A stretch of 64,000 nt of DNA from Tetradesmus obliquus (lineage: Eukaryota; Chlorophyta; Chlorophyceae; Sphaeropleales; Scenedesmaceae). A program made the position numbers and the translations under genes. This document shows, one piece after another, positions 11,662 to 20,550 of this stretch. Every line of letters begins with the position of its first letter. Within the stretch, counting starts at the first letter, position 1. The DNA lies in contig CP126200.1 of the NCBI GenBank assembly GCA_030272155.1, forward strand, positions 2,666,001 through 2,730,000. The letters are read 5' to 3'. The notes beneath the pieces are model-generated. The model was not told the origin of the DNA. It saw only the letters and a program-made list of their open reading frames with translations, and did not search any database.

Positions 11662-12856
11662 CCAGCAGCGGGGGCGGCGGATGATCAGGTAATGGCACAT
11701 TGATGAGTGACTGTTGTCTAAATGGATGATGGTAGGGTGCGGCTTCCGTGGTCACTTTGTGAAGCACCCACAGGAGGGCGCAAGACACGGCAGGAGAGGC
11801 AGCAGGGTTGTGCTACCACGTGCGGTGCACTGCAAGCATCCTGTCTGACTACAGCACGTGCTATGTGAGCTTGCATGCAGCTGCTGCTGCTGCTGCCGTG
11901 CTGCTGTGCTGTCTGCGCTGTGCTGCGTGGTCACCTGCCAGGCGCTTGTGGAAGGTGCAGGTCAGCTCCAGCACACTGCGCAGCAGCGCCTCCTGCAAGC
12001 AAGCAGGGACAAGCACAGCAAGACAAACAAGATAGTTGAAAAGGCAAAGGATGTCGCATCAGAAGAGCCGGGGCACCAGAATTCATCACAGGTCATAGCA
12101 GCCCAAACCACCCCCAGCGCAGTTCCAAGCATACCAGCAGCACTTTGCTCCTGCTGCATGGCACATATCAGCATGCATCCCACCACTGTTCAGCTGAATA
12201 TATCCTGTGCTGCAGGCAAACTCCAAACCCTAAGCCTGAAGCCCTCAAACCCTCACCTTCACAGCCGGGTACTTCTGTGCAAACCTCGACACACCAAGCT
12301 TTGCCAGCCCCCGCAGCAGCGTGGTGCGCAGCGGCTCTGCAGGCCATGCAAGATCTTCCACGCTATGCCCTACTGTAAAGCCCTCTCCGCTACTCTTGAG
12401 CTGCTGTATTGCCTCGTCATCGGGCAGCAAGCCGCGGTTTAGCGAGGCCTTCCAGGCGCTCAAACCGCGGCTGATGTGGGCCATGGCTTCCTGCGAGTCT
12501 GCGCTGCTGCTGCTGCTGTCGCTGCTGCGCTGTGTGCTGACGTGTGCGATGCGCAGTACCCAAGGCATGTGAGAGGGTGAGATGTCACCCACATCTCCAA
12601 GGCCATGCAGCAGCGCAGTATGCCCTGCAGCAGCCGTGTTGCTGCTGTGGTGCGGTGCTGCTGCTGCTGGCGGCTCAGCTGCTGGTGCTGCAGCTGCCAG
12701 AGGCGTTGGCAGATGTGCGCGTGCACTGCTCTGCTGCAGTGGACGACAGCTGGGGAGGTGAGCAGGCCTGCTGAGTGTTGAGAATGAAGCTGAACGTTGG
12801 TTTTGGTGGCTGCTGATGCGTCGGTTGAGCCCGCATGGGGCTCTGGCGTGCAGCAT
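6206..12856 (-). CDS. ViaA/CoxE-like von Willebrand factor A domain protein, likely organelle-targeted
   Basis: Ten exons: 12257-12856, 11935-11992, 11486-11625, 10808-11020, 9881-9984, 9544-9665, 8614-8924, 8330-8495, 7169-7380, 6206-6403. All junctions keep frame, giving 707 residues. The C-terminal half matches bacterial ViaA in layout: a helical block (LDELRRKLEDLKELRDLVRS then LGRGGGWGPL), then a VWA domain with the MIDAS motif DTSGS inside GPILLCVDTSGSMRGP, a second metal-ligand block GGSDFNEPL, and ILLVSDGEL. In bacteria ViaA works with the MoxR-type AAA+ ATPase RavA; that an analogous partner exists here is inference. The N-terminus (MLHARAPCGLNRRISSHQNQ...) is Arg/Ser-rich and free of acidic residues, like an organellar transit peptide. 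Acidic (GIEEEEEQPEVDAQ) and Lys-rich tail segments are lineage-specific. The start is the most upstream ATG seen and is less certain. Confidence 0.8.
6923..7050 (-). repeat. donor-edge copy of VWA-gene exon 9
   Basis: A close copy of the last ~125 nt of exon 9 (from GLIIGSPEKKRADPA to EFEGWASVQ) with a GT donor lies downstream of the intact exon at 7169-7380. Confidence 0.85.
7440..7770 (-). repeat. three acceptor-edge copies of VWA-gene exon 9
   Basis: Three successive copies of the exon 9 start (DGELRQPGPEIMQKLSGAKE region) lie at about 7440-7515, 7540-7632 and 7690-7770. All are upstream of the intact exon. The middle copy is the best preserved and keeps CAG; the outer ones are decayed. 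Confidence 0.85.
7805..8160 (-). repeat. two donor-edge copies of VWA-gene exon 8
   Basis: About 95 nt of the exon 8 3' end (NGGSDFNEPLRRCLNRLTD to ILLVS) recur at about 7809-7905 and 8060-8155, each followed by a GT donor. The intact exon is 8330-8495. Confidence 0.85.
9040..9095 (-). repeat. acceptor-edge copy of VWA-gene exon 7
   Basis: A copy of the exon 7 start (EAAMLARGRLVRQ region) lies upstream of exon 7. Its CAG acceptor is degraded. Confidence 0.7.
9265..9475 (-). repeat. two donor-edge copies of VWA-gene exon 6
   Basis: Copies of the exon 6 end (GLTRSDDISRLLPA region) lie at about 9268-9320 and 9408-9470. The second keeps a canonical GTGGG donor. Confidence 0.8.
10066..10125 (-). 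repeat. acceptor-edge copy of VWA-gene exon 5
   Basis: A copy of GWSQLDELRRKLEDLKE with a CTGCAG acceptor lies just upstream of the intact exon at 9881-9984. Confidence 0.85.
10393..10735 (-). repeat. two donor-edge copies of VWA-gene exon 4
   Basis: Most of exon 4 (from PPEKLLAVELVKALYFQW to GFELQGNIWR) is repeated at about 10554-10722, and a shorter part again at about 10393-10500. Both carry GTGAGGGTTT donors like the intact exon. The first copy is nearly identical to the original, which suggests a recent event. Confidence 0.9.
11021..11066 (-). repeat. CTG tract at the acceptor of VWA-gene exon 4
   Basis: CAG on the plus strand is CTG on the sense strand. The slightly interrupted tract ends directly in the CTGCAG acceptor of exon 4. 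Confidence 0.9.
11630..11662 (-). repeat. CTG tract at the acceptor of VWA-gene exon 3
   Basis: The sense-strand CTG tract ends in the CTGCCAG acceptor of exon 3. Confidence 0.9.
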
Positions 12857-13822
12857 GCTGTGGTGTGCTGCTACTGCTTGCAGGCACTGCTGATACTGCT
12901 GCCCAAGTTGCAGCTGAGGGGGAGTGGGCTGACGATCTGAGCTTGACAGCGGTTTAACCTAAGCGTACTATGATGCTGTTTGTGTATGGGTTATTCCCAA
13001 ACTGAGATCGTCCGCGTCCCGGCAATGGGGCACAGCTGCTCCGAAAGTCAGCAAGGCAGAACTGTTGTGTGCGCGCACTGAAAGCGCAAAAGTTTTGATG
13101 TATTGCCAATTGCCAAAAACGTTTCTTGAAGTGCTGTAAACGGCGGCCTGTGCCAGTGACTGTCGGAGATGGTGCCGAAAACAGAGATCCGCTGTCAAGC
13201 TGCCGTCCTCTCTTTGCAAACCAACAAAGTACATGACTGGAAGTCATAAGAAAGTAATTATTCTGTCGTGACTGGGGCAACTGAATAACAAGTAACAGAT
13301 TCGGTCACAGGGCACTCAGGATGGGGTGGGGCATGAATCAAAGGCAAGCTGCTTTCTCGCCACGGTGCACCTTGTCGTTTCTAGCTGCTGCACTCACCAG
13401 GATCAGGTGCATGATGGTTTGCAGATACCTCGAGTCAGCTGCATGCTCAGCTTGCTGTTGAGCAGGCCATGAAAACAAAGCAGCTGTCCTGGGCACTCCT
13501 GGTTGACCATGCTGCAACAGCATGGCAGCCCTACTGCGTGGCCTTTGTGGGTGTCAATTGCTTGGGTATCAGCAGTGTTTCTCTGGAGTGTGATTCTCGA
13601 GGTGAGCGACTGAACGTGCTTCGTGTGAGCTGGCAGTGACAGGGCAGTGCCATGCACACGGCCGTCGTGATTGCAATCTGTTTTGAACGCTGTATCTTGC
13701 AGCATCCAACGATGGGTCTGCATCTCTTTGTTACATAGTCTGCATAGCAGCTGCTTGCCTTTTAAACATGTCATCCTTGCCATCATCCCATCTCAGGCCC
13801 TGCGGGCAGCAGCATAAGATGC
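12857..13822. other. divergent intergenic region of VWA and DHHC genes
   Basis: About 970 bases between two divergent starts. I see no convincing gene. It should hold both promoters and 5' UTRs, and possibly an unrecognised first DHHC exon. Confidence 0.45.
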
Positions 13823-15575
13823 ATGGCCCCAGCCGCGCTGTGGGCTGCGTTCCTCATCCGCTGCTGTCTGCAGGTGTATGCAGTAAAGGGCGCCTTGCAT
13901 GCTGCATGCCATCTCGTGTGGGGCATGTGGCTGCTGGTGAACATCTGCTACCACTACTACCAGGCTGTGCACCTTGCCCCAGGCTATACATCTGATGTTG
14001 ACCTGCAGGTGCAGCTGTTGGGTTGGCCGCTGCTTGCAGCTAGGCTAGCAGCTTGCAGGAAAGCTACTGGAGTGTCGCGATGCCCTGCTGTGACTGCTCT
14101 GACATGACAAGCAGCAGAGCACCACGATTGGCGACATCACACCATCTTTACACCAGTTGAATGCAGTTGTTCATGCCCTGGCAGCGTTTTTGAGACTGCC
14201 ACATGATGTCTAGCTTTGTATGTTCAATGCAACAAGCTGCCAGCTGCTAGTAGACAAACAGGCTGTGCTGGAGACGTGCCAGCAACTCGCTCACTCTCCT
14301 GCAGGTGCTGAAAGATGCCATGACATTCGAGTGGCGCTGGCGCGGCACATGCAACGGCCCCAAGCCTCCCATGTGCCACCACTGCAGCATGTGCGGCAGG
14401 TAGATGGCTGGATGTTTACCATAAGCGCATATATCGGCAGAAACTCATGACTATATTGATGCTGGATGCAGCAGTGATGTTGGAACGTTGTACATCCTGC
14501 CGTTGCAGAAGATGGCTGTCCTGCAAGCACATGCAGCAGCTGCTGCTCACAGCCTTCCTGTGAGCAGCTGCTGTAATCCTGCATCATGCTACTTCAAACA
14601 ACACCACACATAAAGGTTATGCAATGCACCATGCCATGCCAAGCACGCATACATTGCAGTGCGTGCCGCAGCTGCAGCTTACTCGGGCACAACGTCTGGC
14701 TGTATGGCTGCATGCGTTGATGCTGTGCTGTGTTGCAGGTGTGTTCTGCGCATGGACCACCACTGCCCCTTCACCGCCAACTGCGTGGGAGCAGCCAACT
14801 ACCATCACTTCTTCCTGTTCACTCTCTGGCTCACCCTCGGCTGCGGTTACACTTCCATCACCAGCTGCCTCTGGCACGGCAAGCGATTCACTGACAGCAG
14901 CAGCGCGAGCTTGCAGGGGCACCATGCAATCCTGCTGGTGTGTGTGGTCACTGGCGCAGTGTGCTGCGGGCTGGTAGTGCTGCTGGCGTGGCACTGCTTG
15001 GTGGCAGTTAGCGGCTATGGGACTTTGGAGCTGATGGACAGGTGCGGATCAGCTGCTGCTGCTGCTGCTGTTTGTGTGGCGTGCTGTGTTGGCGGCAGGT
15101 GAGCTTTGTAGTATGTTAGTGTGCTTATAGTGCTGGAGGCGGACATCCTCTGTTGGACGATTTGCGGGCATATGCGTGCTCTTGCGTGCAGCAGCCATGA
15201 CCAGCAGGTTGGTTTTTGCAACAAACATCGCTGCCAGCATACTACTTTTGGCCGGCTTCCAAAGCACAAGCCTTGGAGGGCAGTAATATCATGATTGCGC
15301 TCCCGTACAAAACACCAAACACATGTGACTTGCTGCTGGGTTGCCGCAGGTGGCTGGGGCCTGACAGCAATGACGCAGACGCAGCAGAAGCCCATGTACA
15401 CCTGCCACACGTCAGCTGCAGCTTCTGGGGTTATTTGTACAGCAGGGGCCCGCGGCGCAACTGGCAGCGGGCACTGCGTGTGTCGGGGCGCTGGTGGTGG
15501 CTGCGCTGGTGGCTGCCGGCTGCTGCTGTGCGGTGGGATGCCGCAGCGACGTCGCAGAGGCCTGGAGCTAGGTAG
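13823..15575 (+). CDS. DHHC-type protein S-acyltransferase (palmitoyltransferase)
   Basis: An integral membrane enzyme that transfers palmitate from acyl-CoA to cysteines of target proteins. Exons 13823-14008, 14305-14399, 14739-15041 and 15350-15575 join in frame to 269 residues. Exons 2 and 3 join to form the full cysteine-rich core, MCHHCSMCGRCVLRMDHHC followed by PFTANCVG, with the catalytic DHHC cysteine. Membrane segments precede the core (VWGMWLLVNICYHYY) and follow it (HFFLFTLWLTLGC; ILLVCVVTGAVCCGLVVLLAW). The C-terminal GPRRNWQRAL resembles the family's short cytosolic tail motif. The first membrane region is short for the family, so an upstream exon may be missing; the start at 13823 is tentative. 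It is divergent from the VWA gene and convergent with the reductase gene. I saw no exon-edge copies in its introns. Confidence 0.88.
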
Positions 15576-16163
15576 CTGGCAGGCTATAGCATTTGCTGCT
15601 GCAGCAGCAGTACATTGCTGTATGTTTGGAGCAGATTGGACGGCCAGACATGTGCATGCTAGCTGCAGCCAACTTGTACATAGCCTGATTGGCATTGATT
15701 ACAGCACTTGCTTTTGATCAAGTCACGCGCAGCGGATGCCTTATCTCGAACGGGATGATCTGTACTGCCACCAGCCGTGTAAACATACTGTCGTGAAGCC
15801 TCCCACTGGCAGTTGGTTGCTGTAGCGGCACTGCCGCTGTTGAACAGTTGAAGTACTGCGAGCGCAACAACTGCGAGTGCCACCAGCACGGGCCTGCCAC
15901 ATTTGCCCTCTGCAGCACAGCCACCGCGCCACCTGGTGCACATGTGCGCTACACTCTGCATGCGGCACACTAATGCTTTGACCTGTGTCAAGTGCTGCAC
16001 GTGCATCAACGGTGGCCACAACGTATTGTAAATCTTCAACAGATGGCTGTTGGCCTGAAGCTTGCCAAGAAAACACCATCAACCAACATTGCTAACTATA
16101 CCTCCCAGAAGCCACAATTCTCGTCCATACACTACCATCAAACTTTGAACAGCGTCGTTGCCA
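15576..16163. other. convergent 3' flanks of DHHC and reductase genes
   Basis: No gene is recognised in this 588-base stretch. TGTAA at about 15778 on the plus strand and TTACA at about 15699 (minus-strand signal) are candidate polyadenylation signals for the two converging genes. Confidence 0.4.
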
Positions 16164-19041
16164 TCACGTGAACGACTGCTGCTTCCTGTCCCTGTAGAAT
16201 CCGCCAGTTTTGAAGTCCTCCTGCGGCAGCAGCGCCAGCCACACGGGCGTGTCTGCGCCCGCTGCCGCAGACTGCGTGCCTCGCCAGCTGGACATGTCGG
16301 TGGAGCAGTACCTGTGCAGCATGGAGCAGCAGCAAGCAGTGGAAAGTGTCAAGAGGAAAGTGACATTACACTACAATGCACTGCATTTGGGATTGCTGCA
16401 TGTGCTGTGTTGTGCCTCGCCAGCTTGACATGTTGATTGAGCAGTACCTGCGCGCAGAGCATCGTGCAGCAGCAGCAACCAGTGGCGAAGTTTTAAAGTA
16501 GTGTAACGTATAGCATGCAGGTTTGGATGTAATTTAACCCACTGCCACCACCACCACCACTGTACTGTGATCATCACACACACACGCACACACCCATGCA
16601 GTGCATGCTGTGTGTATATGCAGTGTGTGCAGTCTGTGTACAGATGCTGCGTGGCAGCTGCCGGCTCACCCGGGGCAGCAGCAGTTGACCATGACCCCAG
16701 CGTCCTTCAGCTGCTCAGCCAGCACACGCGTGTAGCTGCTCTCAAGCGCCTTGCTGATGCCTGGCAGCAGCAGCAGCAGCGGCAGCGGCAGCGGCAGAAG
16801 CGGCAACACCAGTCGCACTGCAGGTTGGAACAGTTTGCAAGCTTTACATGGCGTCTCCTGTGCAGCTGATGATCTCACTCTGCTTCAGAACAGGCATAGC
16901 AGTTGCGAAGCGCAACAGTCGGACAGCTGACATGTACTTCAGCAGAAGCAAGCATCAGGTGCTCTGCAGTGTGGGACACGCCATCAGTGCAGCTGTTCAC
17001 AAGCCACAGCGTACACATTTCACATGCGTGTGTGCCTCTGCAACAGTGCCAGTTTCTAGTACGTGTGTATATGCGTGCCCTGCTCAATGCTGCAAGCCTG
17101 GGCCAGCTGTGTCAACGCAAGCTCCGTCTTGTCAACGCAAGCCCCAGAAATAAGACAGCAATACGCCTCACCGTACATGCTGCTGGGCCAGCCCTCCTGT
17201 GTGTGCCGCCCTGCTCGGATGTCCTCCACAAACTTGTCGCCCAGCTGTACCAGCTCATCAACGCCTGGCAGGTGCATACGTGAGACACACCACAACCGCC
17301 TCAGTAAGAGCAAGCTGCAACGCTGGTTGCATCATAAGACAGCAGCTATGGGTCTCACTTGCTTTCTGCTTCAATGAGTTGCAGTAACAAAACAGCACGG
17401 TGCAGCCACGCCTGCCGTCGAGCCACATGCACAATCAGCGCAAGGGCCGCTGCTGCTGCTGCTGCTGCTGCATCATGACCCTCCCTACCTGATGGTGATT
17501 CAAAGCGCGCCCGAAGCTGCTCAGATGGGATGCCCCGCAGCACGCCAGCCCTGCAGCAACATGTCAGCAGTAAGCCTTGGGGCAATGCATGTCTACGTTA
17601 CCTCACTGCACAGAGACGGAGGGAGGAGCAGACAACAGATGTCATGCGGTGGGTACATCAACCGTGCGGCTGCCTGGCCTTGGTAGTGGCGGGACAAGAA
17701 ATATGTTGAACGCTTTATAAAACTGCTGCTGCCACAACAGTGTGTGTGCAGCAACCCGCGCACGTGCTGGACACGTTGACGATGCGGCCGCCCGGCTTGG
17801 TCAGCAGCGGCAGCAGCGCCTCGCAGGCCGCCTTTGTGCCCAGGAAGTTGGTGGCGATGGTGGTGGACGCCTCGTCAGCACCAAAGGTGTTGCCCTTGTA
17901 CGCAATGCCTTCGAATGCAGCAGCGGCACGGCGTGCAGTACTTGTGTAAGCACGGGGGGTGTGAGCATCAGGCAGTCCAGGCTGGCATGTCAGCGATGTC
18001 GGCAACGGTGCTGTAGCGCCCTGTTGCTGTATGATCGATACTCACGAGCAGTGCATGCATGTTGGAAGGGGGCGATTACGTTCTTGGAAGGTGCATTGTG
18101 GTGAACGATTTGTTACATAGTTCAAGCAGTACTGCAGATACAGGGCCGTGCAAAACGTGTGCAAGGCAATTCAATGTAGGAATGCAGCTGCTCAGCTCGC
18201 CAGCCGCGCACCTGCATTGTTGACCAGTATGTCCAGCTTGCCGTGCTGCTGCTGCAGCCATTTGGCAAAGGCCGCGACTGAGCCAGCGTTGGCAATGTTC
18301 AGCTGCTGGAACTGCACTGTTGAGCCTGAGCTGCCTGAGGTGGGGCGGGATGAACGCATGCACGAGAGAGGCAGGGTGACAGAAACAAGGTGTTCGTATC
18401 AGCGGTATCAGATGTCCAGATGCTGGAAGTGCAGTTTGGAGCCTGAGGTCCCTAGCGGGACGTGAAAGAGAATGAAAATGTGTGTTTGTGGGTAGTGGGG
18501 AGGAGGAGGAATCAGCCAGCTGTTAGGATCGGCAGATTAGGATTGAACATGTTGCACATGACCGGAACTCTGGTGAAACATTGCAGGAGTGGAGGGGCTG
18601 TTGTAAGCTGAAAGACAGTTGCATCAAAGCAGGAGCGCTTGTGTGACATGTTCTGGTGTTGCCCTGCAACAAACAGGCAACAGCAGTTCACATGCCATGC
18701 AACGTTCTGCACTTACTTGGCAGTTGCTGCAGCTTGCTGACAGCGGCTTGACCCAGCTCCTCTGCACAGAAGCAACATACAGGCACAGAACCACTGTCAG
18801 TCTGGATTGGTGTGCATCTTGCTATGCAGCAGCTGCTGTGGATCATGCAGGGATGCTGGAGTGCAGTCTGAGAGGTTAGAGCAGTGAGCCAGTGTATGTT
18901 TGTTGCCCAGGCTGCTCTGCAACAATCAGACATGCAAGCAGATGTGCTCCAGCAGACCCGCAGACGAGCAATGTCTCCATGCATTACCAGCCACACATCT
19001 ACAGCCGGCAAAAGCGCACACCAAAAGCCTGTGCATCGACG

Positions 19042-19089
<48 letters not shown>

Positions 19090-19555
19090 GCACCGTTGCG
19101 TGCAGTCACCACCACCGTCATGCCCTGCTCTGCCAGCAGCCTGGCAATCTCATAGCCAATGCCCTTGTTGGCTGCAGCGGCAGGTGCATGGCAGGCAAAG
19201 GATTAGCAATGAAGGAGAGGAATGCGTAGAACCACAGAGGCATGCAGTGCATTGCTGCTCTGTAGCTACATTTCCTCTTGGATGGCCCAGGTGCAGGAGC
19301 GTCAATGCCAGTAGTGTTGTGAAACTGGTCAGAAAGCAAAGTAGCGGAGCAAACCCAGCAGCTGAAGTGCCCAATCACGCTGGCCTGAGTAGTGCACCAG
19401 CTGGCTTCGTTGTATGCGCGCAATGCATGCAGCAGAGCTTGGAAGTAAATGTCTCAGCTGCTGGCGTGGCCTGCTGCTGCTTGGGCTTGCAGAGCACTGC
19501 TCTCACCTCCTGTGACAACAGCAACCGTGGACTGATCCCACCACTTGTTCTCCAT
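16164..19555 (-). CDS. short-chain dehydrogenase/reductase, carbonyl-reductase type
   Basis: A NAD(P)H-dependent classical SDR. Nine exons: 19507-19555, 19094-19171, 18717-18761, 18212-18334, 17764-17908, 17489-17550, 17172-17264, 16670-16760, 16164-16311. All phases agree and give 277 residues, the usual family length. The cofactor motif TGANKGIG forms across the exon 1/2 junction. TARNEE follows, where an Arg suits NADP(H). NNAG is in exon 4/5, VNVSS carries the catalytic Ser, and the catalytic YGISK (YxxxK) forms across the exon 7/8 junction. PGYCSTDM precedes the C-terminus. The insertion between the Ser motif and the Tyr motif (about 55 residues) is typical of plant carbonyl reductases and the salutaridine/menthone reductase group. 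The substrate cannot be told. No transit peptide is evident, so a cytosolic location is likely. Confidence 0.88.
16418..16452 (-). repeat. acceptor-edge copy of reductase exon 9
   Basis: A decayed copy of the exon 9 start (YCSTDMSSW region) lies upstream of the intact exon at 16164-16311. Confidence 0.65.
18405..18455 (-). repeat. acceptor-edge copy of reductase exon 4
   Basis: About 40 nt resembling the exon 4 start (GSTVQFQQL region), with a CTCAG-like acceptor, sit upstream of exon 4. Confidence 0.6.
19044..19088 (-). repeat. (CAG)15 on sense strand next to the donor of reductase exon 2
   Basis: Fifteen CTG units on the plus strand. On the sense strand the intron starts GTGCG and runs straight into CAG repeats. 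This is the opposite orientation from the acceptor-linked tracts elsewhere in the window. Confidence 0.9.
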
Positions 19556-20550
19556 GGCGTATGTCCTTGTGCCAAAAGCCTTACGCAAGCTGCAAGAGGG
19601 GAACAAGCCAGATCAGCGAAAGTGTGCAAGCCAGTACCAGCAGCAGATGCCTGCTGTTCCAGTGTGTGCTCGCTGTTTTGAAAACGATTTGCGCGTACCC
19701 GTCCAGCCAGGCTCGTGTCTGCAGGGAACGGATCGCGTGTTGAGGCGAGTATAAGGTGGATGTGCGAGGTACGAGCAGTGCCTGATTTGGAAGCCTGTAC
19801 AGCATCGTAAACGAACGCTTGAACATGAAAACACATGCAGCGAGTAAGGCCGCGGTGCTTGCGGCTACACGCCATGACTAGCAGTCGCTGGACAAGCAGG
19901 ACAAGCAGGCCGTTGTGGCCTTTGACATGTCAGAATGGACAGGGTGACGGAAATATGCTGGGTGCAGTCTTGCAACTGGAACCGTTAGTTAATTATTTGT
20001 CTGATCAGCCTGCTGGGGCACAGCTGCTCAGGATCTCGGATTGCAGTGTGCAGTAACTGCAACTGCTACAACGCCACTACAGGTGACGTAAAGCTGCCAT
20101 GCTGGACATCATGCGCAGCTGCCAAGGCCACCATGCATTGTGTTGGTTTATCGTTACACCCCTTGAAAATTCATAACTGCAAACGTCCAGGAGCAGTGCT
20201 GGGCCTCAGGCCTCGTGACAGGCACCAGACTGGTCACTGCACTCTGCAAATGCCAAGAGACCAGCGCCAGTGCCCTGCGCGTTGCAAGCCAGCATGCTGA
20301 AATTTTTTTGGAAACTTAACTGCATCCAAGTCTTCACATGACAAGCGCGTTCATGCAACGAGGTCTGGCCAGAGATAACACCGTTGTCATCATGTCCAAA
20401 TGCCTGAATACAGCACTACAACTGCAAGGATGTTTGTTTATCACTACCATCTGCAAGATCGTCAAGAGTCATTGGTTTAATCCGAGAGACAGCAACTCCT
20501 TTTGCTTGCAGCAAAGTCATCTTGACGCTGGTGAACGGGTCAAGGGCACA
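19556..20550. other. divergent intergenic region of reductase and PsbP-domain genes
   Basis: About 1 kb with no recognised gene; it should hold both promoters. The frame of the PsbP-domain gene stays open upstream to an ATG at 20338. I favour 20551 because it starts a better transit peptide. Confidence 0.45.

Noticed and set aside
13400-13790. Possible upstream exon of the DHHC gene
   Set aside because: I could not find a membrane-helix-coding stretch with matching splice phase, so it was left out although the start remains tentative.
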